Origin: an uncultured Eubacteriales bacterium
Lineage (GTDB): Bacteria; Bacillota; Clostridia; Oscillospirales; Butyricicoccaceae
Length of the DNA: 64,000 nt
Reading direction: 5' to 3'
Assembly: GCA_910579575.1 (NCBI GenBank)
Contig: CAJTUM010000010.1
Location: 10,288 to 74,287 of the forward strand
Of the stretch, positions 40,810 to 49,519 are shown piece after piece. Position numbers and translations under genes: made by a program. Every line of letters starts with the position of its first letter. The first letter of the stretch is position 1. The notes beneath the pieces are model-generated. The model ran no database searches, had not been told where the DNA came from, and saw only the letters and a program-made list of their open reading frames with translations.

Positions 40810-41670
40810 CTATTTTTTGTGCTTCCGCTTCAACATTTTCCACAAGGAGGGCAGAGCTTCTTCCAAAAGGACGCCTTCCAAGGGAGGCGTATCCGCATTG
40901 TGGGTTTGCAAAATGCAGCTCTGGACGAAATCCACCGCAACGCTTACCGCCCAATTCAGCTGATCCAAGCCGCCTCGCAGCAGCGCCGCCGTCAGCACAG
41001 AGGTAAACAGGTCCCCTGTGCCGGGGAAATAAGCGCCCACCTGAGGACGAAAAGCAGAGCCTTTTTCGCCTTGACGAGTTTGATAAACCGCGCCGATGTT
41101 GCCGGCGCCGTCCCGCACGCCGGTGACGACGACAGCGCCGCAACCCAGCTGTAGCAGCCGATCCAGGCAGCTTTCGATGAAATCTGGATTGTTCCGCCAA
41201 ACGTCGGGCTCTTGGCCCAACAACATGGCGGCTTCGGTGAGATTGGGGGTAATCACATGAGCGCGGCCGCAGTACTCCGCCATTTTGCCGGCGAATTCCG
41301 GCCCAAAAGCGCCGGCATAAGCCTTGCCATTATCGCCCATTACCGGGTCCACAACCAACAGGCTGCCGGGCTTGGCGCAAGTTTCATAGAGAGCCAGCAT
41401 CTGCTCCGCCTGGCGGATATCGCTCATATATCCGCTGTAAAAACCGTCAAATTGACAGCCAATAGCCTGCCAGTTGGCGACGCAGGAGGGCAAATCCTCC
41501 GTCAGATCCCGAATGGTCACATTGGGGTAAGCGGTGTGGGCGGAAAGCACCGCACCCACCAACGGACAGCACTGAATGCCCGCCGCTGCGCAGATGCTGA
41601 CGGCAGTGGTCATAGAGCCCCGTCCAAAGCCTGAAATATCATGCAATGCTGCGATTCTCAGATGTTCCAT
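40810..41670 (-). CDS. pdxY: Pyridoxal/pyridoxamine kinase
   Basis: 286 residues, ribokinase-like fold. Motifs: AALHDISGFGRGSMTTAVSI, VVDPVMGDNGKAYAGAF, ITPNLTEAAMLLG and FPGTGDLFTSVLTAALLRG (the anion-hole GTGD with catalytic Asp). It phosphorylates vitamin B6 forms to salvage PLP. ATG 41670 has no Shine-Dalgarno nearby; AAGGAG lies 31 bases upstream with a 16-base GC hairpin between, so the hairpin may bring it closer. No other in-frame ATG, GTG or TTG fits the family N-terminus. Confidence 0.92.
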   Translation of the reverse strand: MEHLRIAALHDISGFGRGSMTTAVSICAAAGIQCCPLVGAVLSAHTAYPNVTIRDLTEDLPSCVANWQAIGCQFDGFYSGYMSDIRQAEQMLALYETCAKPGSLLVVDPVMGDNGKAYAGAFGPEFAGKMAEYCGRAHVITPNLTEAAMLLGQEPDVWRNNPDFIESCLDRLLQLGCGAVVVTGVRDGAGNIGAVYQTRQGEKGSAFRPQVGAYFPGTGDLFTSVLTAALLRGGLDQLNWAVSVAVDFVQSCILQTHNADTPPLEGVLLEEALPSLWKMLKRKHKK

Positions 41671-41679
41671 GGCAAAATC

Positions 41680-41706
41680 GCCCGCCGAAGCGGGCTGTTC
41701 ACTCCT
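41680..41706 (-). promoter_or_regulatory. Shine-Dalgarno displaced by a hairpin, pdxY
   Basis: On the minus strand AGGAG (41706-41702) is followed by the hairpin GCCCGC-TTCG-GCGGGC (41695-41680) and then nine bases to ATG. Spacing is 31 bases linear and about 15 if the hairpin forms. Confidence 0.45.
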
Positions 41707-41927
41707 TTTTATGGAAATTTTCTTCGCCTGTCTAAGACGACGGATTCTTTGAGCATATTGTATCACAGACGAACATAAATTGATAGAGGCGGTCCGCAGA
41801 GACAGACGGCGGAGAATTTGACAATTCATATGTTATTCTCTGATAGCAATGGCGTCGTTATTATATCATTGAAAATCTATTTTAGCAAGAAGTCCGTAAG
41901 AATGTTTCGGCAGAAAGGGAAGTCTTT

Positions 41928-44762
41928 ATGGAAAAAATAAAAAAGACGCTGAAAGGATCGTTGGTCGTATTGTTGTGGGCGATATGCCTGTGGGGGCCGG
42001 CTTGCCAAGCGGCGGAGGAGGAAACGATGCGGGGAGTCTGGATTTCCACTGTGGCAAATCTGGACTACCCTTCTTCGCAAGGGCTTTCCAAGGCGGAGCT
42101 GACGGCGGAACTGGACGAAATGCTGGACACTATGGAGCAAGCGGGCCTAAACGCCGCCTTTTTTCAGGTCCGCCCCTGCGCAGATTCTTTTTATCCCTCT
42201 AAAATTTTTCCTTACAGCGTCTATTTTACCGGCGAACAAGGGCAGCCGCCGGCAGAGTCCTTTGATCCGCTGGCTTATCTGGTGGAGCAGGCCCACGCCA
42301 GAGGCATTCAGGTTCATGCCTGGGTGAACCCATATCGAATCACTCAAAACTCTCCAGGCTCCTGGCAGGCCGGTATGGAGCAGCTGGCGGAATGGCATCC
42401 GGCTCGGCAACGCCCAGAGTTGGTCCGGCTTTACCAGGGCAATCTATATTTTGATCCAGGTCAGCCTGCTGCTCGAGAGCTGATTGTCCAGGGCGTTCAA
42501 GAAATTTTGGACAATTATCCGGTGGACGGCGTTCATATTGACGATTATTTCTATCCTGGCCAGGAGTTTGACGACGGCGAAACCTATGCCGCCTATGGAG
42601 CGGGACTATCTTTAGAGGATTTCCGCCGACAAAGCGTCAACGACCTGGTCCGGCAGCTGAGTCAAGCGGCTCGCGGCGCCGGGCGGCAATTCGGCGCGGC
42701 GCCCTTCGGCATCTGGGCCAACGCCTCTTCCATGGAAGGAGGCAGCGACACCCAGGGCACGCAAAGCTATTCTGATCATTACGCCGACAGCCTAAAATGG
42801 ATGCAGGAGGGCTGGCTGGATTATATCGCCCCGCAGCTTTACTGGTATTCTGGGCAGCCGGAAGCGGATTTTACCAAACTGCTGGAGTGGTGGAGCAATC
42901 AGGCGGAGGCGGCGGGATGTCGCCTTTGCCCGGGCATCGCCGCCTACAAGGCCATGGGCGGCGATCAGGCGGAGCCCTGGCAAGGCTGCGGTGAAATTGA
43001 AAATCAGCTGCGTCAGATGGCGGCGGAACCCCAATGTCAGGGGTGCCTGTTTTTCCGCTATGGCATATTGCGGGAACATCCGCCGTTGTTGGCCGCGGCC
43101 TCTCAAGCGTTTCCGGAGAACGGAGAAAACGGTCCAATAGAGGAGGAAGGACGGTCCGTCGGCGCCGGCCAGAAGCTGGCGGTATCTCGGCCGGAGGACC
43201 TGATGCGCACGGATTTGGATTGCTTCTATTTCTGCGGTCTTTCCGACCCCTCTCAGCCGCTGACTGTCAACGGGCAGCTGGTGCAAAGCCGAGCCGCCGA
43301 CGGCAGCTGGGGCGTTCTGCTTCCGCTGGAGCAGGGGTTTAATACTTTTGTGGTGGAAAATGGTCAAGACAAGGTTGTCCGTCGGCTGCTGCGCGGTCTG
43401 CCCACCCAGTATATGGGCGAAGCCTGGCCTGAGGGAGATACATACCTGCCGCAGGGGGAAAAGGCGCGGCTATCGTTGGAAGGGCGGTCTGGAGGCCAGG
43501 CGTGGGCTCTGTTTTGCGGCGAAGCCTTGCCGCTGATTTACCAGGACGGCCAATATCAAGGAGAATGCTCTCTGCCCGGCGGCGCTCGTGGACAGATCAC
43601 CCGTTACGGACCGCCGCTCTATGTGATGCGACGGGGAGATTTCGTTTCAGTCTCTCTGGCTCAGGGCGGGCTATATCAGATTGGTCCTGGCGCGGCTTTG
43701 GATTATACAGTAAAAACTGATTTGTGCGACGTGCTGATAGAAGCCGACGCTTCCCAAGGCTCTTGCGGCGTGCTGCGCCAGGGAATGACGGGCCCCGCAG
43801 AGCGGGTAGAAAACGGTTATATATTGGCGCAGGAGCTGGGGTATCTGCGGCTGGAGGACGCAGACCTTTCTCTGAGCCGCGGCGACGCCCAGGTTCTGCC
43901 TTCTGGATGTCAAGAGGAGGAAGAGTGCGTGCGGCTGCGATTTTCTTCAGACAGGGCGTTGGCCGCCAAATGCGCGTATGAAAACAGCCAATTTGTCCTG
44001 ACATTCCCTGGGGCGGCCTCGAAATACCCCTTGTCGGGCGACCTGTTTGGCCAGACCGGCGCTCAGATCCAAGGAGACAGCTTGGTTTATACCTTCACTC
44101 TGAAAAATATTCAGCCTGCTGGATTTTATTTTGAGCAAACAGACCAAGGAGCCGAGCTGATCGTGCGGGCTAAGGCTCAGCCTGCTCAAGGGCTGGAAGG
44201 AGTGACTATTTTGCTGGACCCAGGCCATGGCGGCGGTCAGACCGGCGCTCTGGGCTGCGACCCAGGTCAGCCGGAAAAACAGGTGAATCTGCGCATGGCT
44301 CAGGCCCTGGAGGAAAAGCTGACCGCTCTGGGAGCCCAGGTGGAGATGACCAGACAGAAGGATGGGGACGTTTCGCTGAATCAGCGATATCGGCAGTCTT
44401 TCCGCTTGATGCCGGATCTGTTTCTTTCGCTGCACTGCAATAGCGCTCCAGATGATACGGATATTTCCACAGCCGCCGGATTCACGGCCTATTGCCAGGG
44501 GGACCTGGCGCAGCCGCTGGCGCAAAGCCTGGCCCAGGCCGCCGAAGAAACCGGCCGAGCCGCAAACCCGGCGGTGGACGACAGCCGGCTCTATCTGTGC
44601 CGCCAGAGCCATACCGCCGCCATTTTGCTGGAGAACGGGTATCTGCCCAATCCCTTTGAATTTTCCGACATCGTTTCCGATCAGAGCGTCGATCAGCTTA
44701 CCCAGGCTCTGGCCCAGGCGATATTGGAATATTACAGCCCGCAGCCCAATCCATCGTTTTGA
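41928..44762 (+). CDS. GHL10-type glycosidase fused to N-acetylmuramoyl-L-alanine amidase
   Basis: 944 residues, exported. Residues 1-28 form a signal peptide (SLVVLLWAICLWGPACQA). A GHL10/DUF187 barrel follows at about 33-370 (MRGVWISTVANLDYPSSQGL, HAWVNPYRI, VDGVHIDDYFYPG, APFGIWAN, YIAPQLYWYSG). A long beta-rich middle (about 400-750) includes an AMIN-like section. The C-terminus (about 758-940) is Amidase_3: ILLDPGHGGGQTGALG, LFLSLHCNSAPD and AILLENGYLPNP, with His, His and Glu placed as in zinc amidases. It likely attacks glycan and stem peptide of the wall; the pairing with the LysM-GH18 gene next to it points to spore cortex or wall turnover. Confidence 0.9.
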   Translation: MEKIKKTLKGSLVVLLWAICLWGPACQAAEEETMRGVWISTVANLDYPSSQGLSKAELTAELDEMLDTMEQAGLNAAFFQVRPCADSFYPSKIFPYSVYFTGEQGQPPAESFDPLAYLVEQAHARGIQVHAWVNPYRITQNSPGSWQAGMEQLAEWHPARQRPELVRLYQGNLYFDPGQPAARELIVQGVQEILDNYPVDGVHIDDYFYPGQEFDDGETYAAYGAGLSLEDFRRQSVNDLVRQLSQAARGAGRQFGAAPFGIWANASSMEGGSDTQGTQSYSDHYADSLKWMQEGWLDYIAPQLYWYSGQPEADFTKLLEWWSNQAEAAGCRLCPGIAAYKAMGGDQAEPWQGCGEIENQLRQMAAEPQCQGCLFFRYGILREHPPLLAAASQAFPENGENGPIEEEGRSVGAGQKLAVSRPEDLMRTDLDCFYFCGLSDPSQPLTVNGQLVQSRAADGSWGVLLPLEQGFNTFVVENGQDKVVRRLLRGLPTQYMGEAWPEGDTYLPQGEKARLSLEGRSGGQAWALFCGEALPLIYQDGQYQGECSLPGGARGQITRYGPPLYVMRRGDFVSVSLAQGGLYQIGPGAALDYTVKTDLCDVLIEADASQGSCGVLRQGMTGPAERVENGYILAQELGYLRLEDADLSLSRGDAQVLPSGCQEEEECVRLRFSSDRALAAKCAYENSQFVLTFPGAASKYPLSGDLFGQTGAQIQGDSLVYTFTLKNIQPAGFYFEQTDQGAELIVRAKAQPAQGLEGVTILLDPGHGGGQTGALGCDPGQPEKQVNLRMAQALEEKLTALGAQVEMTRQKDGDVSLNQRYRQSFRLMPDLFLSLHCNSAPDDTDISTAAGFTAYCQGDLAQPLAQSLAQAAEETGRAANPAVDDSRLYLCRQSHTAAILLENGYLPNPFEFSDIVSDQSVDQLTQALAQAILEYYSPQPNPSF

Positions 44763-44775
44763 GGAGGCCGACGCC

Positions 44776-46083
44776 ATGGAAATCCATATCGTGTCGCCAG
44801 GAGACACATTGTTCAGCATAGCTCGGCAATATCAGGTTCCAGCATCTCAGATCGCTTTGGATAACGGTCTAAGCGGCCAGGCTCGGCTGGTTGTGGGCCA
44901 GGCTTTGGTTATTCAATTTCCCAGCCAGATTCACGTCGTGCAACCGGGAGAAACCTTGTCCGACATTGGCCGACAATATGGCCTTTCTCAGCGCCAGCTT
45001 TACCAAAACAACCCCATTCTCCAGGGAAGAGATTCGATTTATCCGGGCCAAACGTTGGTTCTTTCCTATCGCCAACAAAAAATCGGGAGTTTGGAAACAA
45101 ACGGATATGCCTATCCATATATCAGCGACAGACTGCTGCAAAGCGTTTTGCCCTATCTTTCGGCGATGACGCCCTTTACCTATGGGTTTACGCCTCAGGG
45201 AAATCTGGTGGATCTCAACGACCGGCAGATGATCGCGATGGCGCAAAGAATGGACGTCGCGCCGCTGATGCATCTTTCCACGTTGACAGAATCCGGCGGG
45301 TTTTCCAACGAATTGGCCCATATGGCCTTGACGGACGTCACATTGCAGAAAGCGCTGATTGAAAATGTCCTTCTGACCATGCAGGACAAGGGATACCGAG
45401 GGTTGGATGTGGATTTTGAGTTTGTCTACCGACAGGACGCCGGCCTTTACGCTCAGTTTATCCGACGCATGGCGGAACGGTTCAACCCTTTGGGCTATCC
45501 GGTGATTGTGGCGTTGGCGCCCAAAACCTCTTCTGATCAGCCTGGTTTGCTCTATGAAGGCCATGATTACGCCGCCCTGGGGGCCGCGGCCAATCGGACG
45601 TTGCTGATGACCTATGAGTGGGGGTATACCTATGGCCCGCCTATGGCGGTAGCGCCGCTGCCCAGCGTCCGGCGGGTGGCGGAATACGCTTTGACCCAAA
45701 TTCCAGCGGAAAAGATTTGGTTGGGCGTCCCCACATATGGCTACGATTGGCCGCTGCCCTTTGTGCAGGGACAAAGCAAAGCCACGTCTCTTTCGCCTCA
45801 GCAGGCCCTGAACTTAGCGCTGGCATACGGCGCCGAAATCCTGTACAGCGACCAAAGCCAAGCGCCTTGGTTTCGTTATACCGACAGACAAGGTCAGATT
45901 CACGAAGTCTGGTTTGAGGACGCCCGCAGTATCCAGGCCAAACTGGCTTTGACTGGAGAATACGGTTTTTCCGGCGTGGGATACTGGAATCTAATGCGGG
46001 AATTTCCCCAAAATTGGCGAGTGCTCAACGCCCTCTATCATATTGACGCAATTGGAGCAAGCCGACAGCCGAACTCTCTGTGA
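44776..46083 (+). CDS. sleL: LysM-GH18 spore peptidoglycan hydrolase (SleL/YaaH-like)
   Basis: 435 residues with no signal peptide, as in SleL/YaaH coat enzymes. Two LysM repeats (2-47, 51-99; VSPGDTLFSIARQYQ and VQPGETLSDIGRQYG) bind peptidoglycan; a GH18 barrel (about 110-425) carries YRGLDVDFEFV with the catalytic Glu, and YGYDWPLPF and GVGYWNLMREF as in cortical-fragment lytic enzymes. It cuts N-acetylglucosamine-muramic-lactam bonds during germination in Bacillus. GAGGAGG is 8 bases before the ATG; 13 bases from the upstream gene, so cotranscribed. Best evidence in the window for sporulation. Confidence 0.92.
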   Translation: MEIHIVSPGDTLFSIARQYQVPASQIALDNGLSGQARLVVGQALVIQFPSQIHVVQPGETLSDIGRQYGLSQRQLYQNNPILQGRDSIYPGQTLVLSYRQQKIGSLETNGYAYPYISDRLLQSVLPYLSAMTPFTYGFTPQGNLVDLNDRQMIAMAQRMDVAPLMHLSTLTESGGFSNELAHMALTDVTLQKALIENVLLTMQDKGYRGLDVDFEFVYRQDAGLYAQFIRRMAERFNPLGYPVIVALAPKTSSDQPGLLYEGHDYAALGAAANRTLLMTYEWGYTYGPPMAVAPLPSVRRVAEYALTQIPAEKIWLGVPTYGYDWPLPFVQGQSKATSLSPQQALNLALAYGAEILYSDQSQAPWFRYTDRQGQIHEVWFEDARSIQAKLALTGEYGFSGVGYWNLMREFPQNWRVLNALYHIDAIGASRQPNSL

Positions 46084-46098
46084 ACAAAAAAGTAATAT

Positions 46099-46159
46099 GC
46101 CAAAGCGCCCGCAGCCGGAACCTTTTTCAAAAGGGTGAACCGGCGGCGGGCGCTTTGGC
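46099..46159. terminator. Long hairpin between convergent sleL and ECF-S genes
   Basis: A 14-bp outer stem (46099-46112 with 46146-46159), CCGG/CCGG and CCTTTT/AAAAGG inner stems, nearly 61 bases in all. On the minus strand a T-run follows after seven bases; on the plus strand there is none. It probably ends the minus-strand transcript. Confidence 0.6.
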
Positions 46160-46200
46160 GTATGAATCAACCGAGCTCAGGTTGTCGGGGCGTCCCGACA

Positions 46201-46725
46201 CTAACGAGTAAATTTATCCCAGAAGGGAAGCAAGCCGGATTTGAAACAGAGGATCAAAGCCGCGGCGCCGCCGATGGCAGCTTGAAGGATCTCAAAGGGC
46301 AGTTTGAGCACGGCATATTCCGGCGTGCTGTAAACAAATGCCCGGCCCACGGTATAGCCCGTCACCATAAGGACGCCGCCCAGCAGAACGCCCAACAAAG
46401 CGGCTCGGCCCCGGCGCTCCGGCTTGGCTCGGCGAACGATCTGTGAGATGACGACGGCCTGGAGCCCATGGGAAATCAGAGATACAAACATAGGAGCGGG
46501 ATAAAAGAAAAAATCTCCCAGAAAAGACCCCACGCCTCCAGCGATAAAAGCCCCCAGCGGGTCCAGCAGAACAGCGGCGGTGCAGATTACCACATCGCAC
46601 AGATAGAGATGCCCGCCAGGCACAGGGATGCTGAAGGAGCTCATGGCCGTCGTCATGGCCATGAGCAGGGCTGTCGTCGTCATCCATTTGACGGGCTGTT
46701 TTTTGCGGAAATCGGATTGCTGCAT
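46201..46725 (-). CDS. ECF transporter S component
   Basis: 174 residues, five to six membrane helices. The first helix region (KWMTTTALLMAMTTAMSSFSIPVPGG) with a following HLYLCDVVICTAAVLLDPLGAF matches S components that bind vitamins or related small molecules and use a shared EcfAA'T module. No EcfA or EcfT genes are here, so it belongs to the shared-module group. The sequence resembles the HmpT/pyrimidine or vitamin B6-type S proteins, but no riboswitch is seen and the substrate stays open. AAGGAGAT precedes ATG 46725. Confidence 0.88.
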   Translation of the reverse strand: MQQSDFRKKQPVKWMTTTALLMAMTTAMSSFSIPVPGGHLYLCDVVICTAAVLLDPLGAFIAGGVGSFLGDFFFYPAPMFVSLISHGLQAVVISQIVRRAKPERRGRAALLGVLLGGVLMVTGYTVGRAFVYSTPEYAVLKLPFEILQAAIGGAAALILCFKSGLLPFWDKFTR

Positions 46726-46756
46726 AATATCTATCTCCTTTTTTGGCGTTGGAACG

Positions 46757-46785
46757 ATTATACCGCCAAACTGATATGGTTTCAA
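46757..46785 (-). promoter_or_regulatory. Promoter of the ECF S gene
   Basis: Minus strand TTGAAA (46780-46785), 17-bp spacer, TATAAT (46757-46762), leader only about 25 bases, so no room for a riboswitch. Confidence 0.75.
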
Positions 46786-46889
46786 AAGCCAAATTGCGAT
46801 TTGTTTATGGTATCACATGGGGGAGAAGCGGAAAAAACACGAGAAATCGGGGGAGTGAAAAAAATCTTCAAAAAAATTTGAAAAACCCC

Positions 46890-46918
46890 TTTACAAAATG
46901 GCTTTTTGCCTGTATACT
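46890..46918 (+). promoter_or_regulatory. Promoter of the tRNA cluster
   Basis: TTTACA (46890-46895), 17-bp spacer, TATACT (46913-46918), about 38 bases before the first tRNA. Confidence 0.75.
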
Positions 46919-46955
46919 ATAAAAGCGTCGTGAGGATAAAGACGCTGAGTGATAC

Positions 46956-47031
46956 AGGGGTATAGCTCAGCTGGTAGAGCAGTGGTCTCCAAAACCACGT
47001 GCCGAGGGTTCAAGTCCTTCTGCCCCTGCCA
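46956..47031 (+). tRNA. tRNA-Trp (anticodon CCA)
   Basis: Complete cloverleaf with encoded CCA. Anticodon arm GTGGT-CTCCAAA-ACCAC gives CCA; acceptor AGGGGTA with TGCCCCT. Confidence 0.97.
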
Positions 47032-47034
47032 TAT

Positions 47035-47111
47035 GGCCGTGTAGTTCAGTTGGTTAGAACGCTAGCCTGTCACGCTAGAGGTCGACGGTTCGAGCCCGTT
47101 CACGGTCGCCA
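47035..47111 (+). tRNA. tRNA-Asp (anticodon GTC)
   Basis: Complete with encoded CCA. Anticodon arm CTAGC-CTGTCAC-GCTAG gives GTC; starts three bases after tRNA-Trp. Confidence 0.97.
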
Positions 47112-47115
47112 TCAT

Positions 47116-47191
47116 GCTGTTGTAGCTCAGTTGGCAGAGCACGTCATTGGTAATGACGAGGTCGGCAGTTCGAATCTGCTCAACAGCTCCA
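47116..47191 (+). tRNA. tRNA-Thr (anticodon GGT)
   Basis: Complete with encoded CCA. Anticodon arm CGTCA-TTGGTAA-TGACG gives GGT; four bases after tRNA-Asp. Confidence 0.97.
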
Positions 47192-47196
47192 GAGAA

Positions 47197-47223
47197 AAAG
47201 ACACCCAAATGGGTGTCTTTTTT
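47197..47223 (+). terminator. Terminator of the tRNA cluster
   Basis: AAAGACACCC-AAAT-GGGTGTCTTT followed by TTT, six bases after tRNA-Thr. Confidence 0.92.
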
Positions 47224-47340
47224 GTATTCGGCCTCTCTCAGTCCGCATAAAAAATAGAGGATAATGGGATGAAGAAAAGTCTGTCGCCGCAGTTTTTCTT
47301 TTCGATTTCCTTGAAACAAACAAATTGGGAATTTTATTGC

Positions 47341-47370
47341 TTGCGCATTCCGCCCGAATCAGGGTATAAT
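47341..47370 (+). promoter_or_regulatory. Promoter of the glutamate dehydrogenase gene
   Basis: TTGCGC (47341-47346), 18-bp spacer, perfect TATAAT (47365-47370). The remaining stretch 47224-47505 holds only this promoter and a GC-rich leader of about 130 bases with no clear ORF. Confidence 0.65.
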
Positions 47371-47505
47371 AATTAAAGGAGTTTGCTTTGGCAAAAAAGA
47401 ACCAGGAAGCCTGCGCTGGAGCTCGACTGCGGGCGGCGGGGAAGAGGAAACCGGAGCACGCCCGTCGCGTCGCCGGGGCAGGCGATAGAGGAAGGTGGGA
47501 GAAAA

Positions 47506-48762
47506 ATGGGGACAGATCGCAACCCCTATGAAATTTTTACGCACAATGTGGAAGAAGCCGCCCGCTGTATGGGCTTGGAGCGGGTGGAATATGAATTTGT
47601 GAAATATCCAGAGCGCCAGCTGAAAGTGACCATTCCCGTGCAGATGGACGACGGCTCCACTCGGCTGTTTGAAGGCTATCGGGTGCAGCATTCCACCTTG
47701 CGGGGGCCCTGCAAAGGCGGCGTGCGGTATCATACCAGCGTTTGCGAAGAGGAGGTCCAGGCGCTGGCGGGGCTGACTACATTGCAGTGCGCCTTGGCCA
47801 ACGTCCCATATGGCGGCGCTTATGGCGGCGTCAATGTGGATGTGGAGCAGATTTCCCACAGCGAACGCCAACGGCTGACTCGACGGTATACCGCCATGAT
47901 TTTGCCCTTTATTGGCCCCAATGAGGATATCTTGGCGCCGGATATGCACACAGACGAAGAAGTCATGGGCTGGATTATGGATACCTACAGCATGATGAAG
48001 GGCCATGCAGTCCAGGGCATTGTTACAGGCAAACCTATGGATTTGGGAGGTTCCCAGGGCGTGGAGGAGGCGCCGGCCAGAGGCTTGACCTTTGTGACGC
48101 GAGAGCTGCTTAAACGCATGAAAAAGCCCCTGGACCTGACCACCGCCGCGATACTGGGCATGGGAAAGGTGGGCGCCGGCGTCGCTCGGCTGATGTATGT
48201 GGAGGGCATTCGGGTAATGGCCGTAGGCGATATTACCGGCGGACTGTATTGCCGCGCCGGCCTGCATATTCCCGGGGTTTTGGAGCATCTCTCCCAAGGA
48301 AAGCTCTTGTGCGAATATCAGGAAGACGGCGTCCAGCATATCTCCATTGAAGAGCTGCTTCGGCTGGAATGCGATATTTTGGTTCCCGCCGCTCTGGAAT
48401 GCCAAATCCACGGGAAAAACGCCGCCGATATCAACGCTAAAATCATTATCGAAGGCGCCAACTGCCCTATCACCTGGAAGGCAGATCAGATTTTGGAGGA
48501 AAAAGGCGTGGTCGTGGCGCCAGATATTTTGGCCAATGCCGGCGGTATGATCGTTTCTTATTTTGAATGGGTGCAGAATATTCAGACCTTGGTCTGGGAT
48601 GGGGACGAAGTCAATCGGATGCTGCGGCAAATCATCATTCGAGCTTTTGACGACGTGTGGGTTCGAGCCCAAGAACAGCATATTTCTCTGCGCAAAAGCG
48701 CCTATTCGCTGGCTTTGGAGCGAGTGTGCCGCGCTAAAAAAATCCGGGGGATTTTCCCTTAA
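47506..48762 (+). CDS. gdhA: Glutamate dehydrogenase family (Glu/Leu/Phe/Val dehydrogenase)
   Basis: 418 residues, hexameric-type enzyme interconverting glutamate and 2-oxoglutarate with ammonia. Motifs: GYRVQHSTLRGPCKGGVRYH (catalytic Lys in GPCKGG), VPYGGAYGGVNVD, DILAPDMHTDEEVMGWIMDT, ILGMGKVGAGVARLM (Rossmann fold) and IIEGANCPITWKADQ. Note GGAYGG in place of the usual GGAKGG: the Lys that binds the substrate carboxylate is replaced by Tyr, so activity or substrate may differ. Good RBS (GGTGGGAG). Followed by the serine dehydratase genes. Confidence 0.9.
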   Translation: MGTDRNPYEIFTHNVEEAARCMGLERVEYEFVKYPERQLKVTIPVQMDDGSTRLFEGYRVQHSTLRGPCKGGVRYHTSVCEEEVQALAGLTTLQCALANVPYGGAYGGVNVDVEQISHSERQRLTRRYTAMILPFIGPNEDILAPDMHTDEEVMGWIMDTYSMMKGHAVQGIVTGKPMDLGGSQGVEEAPARGLTFVTRELLKRMKKPLDLTTAAILGMGKVGAGVARLMYVEGIRVMAVGDITGGLYCRAGLHIPGVLEHLSQGKLLCEYQEDGVQHISIEELLRLECDILVPAALECQIHGKNAADINAKIIIEGANCPITWKADQILEEKGVVVAPDILANAGGMIVSYFEWVQNIQTLVWDGDEVNRMLRQIIIRAFDDVWVRAQEQHISLRKSAYSLALERVCRAKKIRGIFP

Positions 48763-48792
48763 TCTCTTTTTATTCGCCAGGGGGGCGGAACA

Positions 48793-49455
48793 ATGGGTAT
48801 AAGTATGTTTGATATTCTGGGCCCTGTGACGGTTGGGCCCTCCAGCTCCCATACGGCGGGGGCGGTGCGGATCGGCCTGGCCTGCCGCACGATTCTGGGC
48901 GAACCTGTCCAGCAGGCAAAAATCACGTTTTATGGCTCTTTTGCCGATACCTATCGAGGCCACGGTACCGACAAGGCGGTAATCGGCGGTCTATTGGGCT
49001 TTAATACGGAAAACACACAGATACGAGACAGCCTTCAAATTGCGCGCCAAACAGGCCTGAAATATGAATTTTTCACCGCAGAGGAGGCCCGATACCATCC
49101 CAATACACTGGCTATCGAGGCGCAGGGAGAAAACCGGAAAATCTCCCTGCGGGGCGCTTCGATTGGCGGCGGACAAGTGCGCATTCAGGAGCTGAACGGT
49201 TTTTCAATGGAAGCTGCCTGTCTGATGGATACTTTGTTGGTGGTGCATAAGGATTCGCCGGGTCTGCTGGCCAACATCGCCGCCATCCTAAATGTGGCAG
49301 GGTATAATATTGCCAACCTGCGCTTGGCTCGAACCAAGCGAGAAGGGGACGTTATCACCGTTATCGAGATCGACGCCCCGGTAGACCAGCGGACAGCAGA
49401 CAGTTTGCTGAACGTCGAAGGAGTGCTGCGGGTGATTTCGTTGCCGAAATTCTGA
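48793..49455 (+). CDS. sdaAB: L-serine dehydratase beta subunit
   Basis: 220 residues. The N-terminal ASB domain opens with FDILGPVTVGPSSSHTAGAV, which contributes serine-binding residues, and an ACT domain lies at about 148-218 (LLVVHKDSPGLLANIAAILN). With SdaAA it makes the iron-sulfur (non-PLP) enzyme turning serine into pyruvate and ammonia. The start could also be ATG 48805 four codons later. Starts 30 bases after gdhA, so the three genes likely form an amino-acid degradation operon. Confidence 0.95.
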   Translation: MGISMFDILGPVTVGPSSSHTAGAVRIGLACRTILGEPVQQAKITFYGSFADTYRGHGTDKAVIGGLLGFNTENTQIRDSLQIARQTGLKYEFFTAEEARYHPNTLAIEAQGENRKISLRGASIGGGQVRIQELNGFSMEAACLMDTLLVVHKDSPGLLANIAAILNVAGYNIANLRLARTKREGDVITVIEIDAPVDQRTADSLLNVEGVLRVISLPKF

Positions 49456-49519
49456 TTCTGAACTGGATAAAAGAAAGGAAGGTCCGCCCGGCGCGCAGCC
49501 GAAGGGGCGGGGACAGCCT

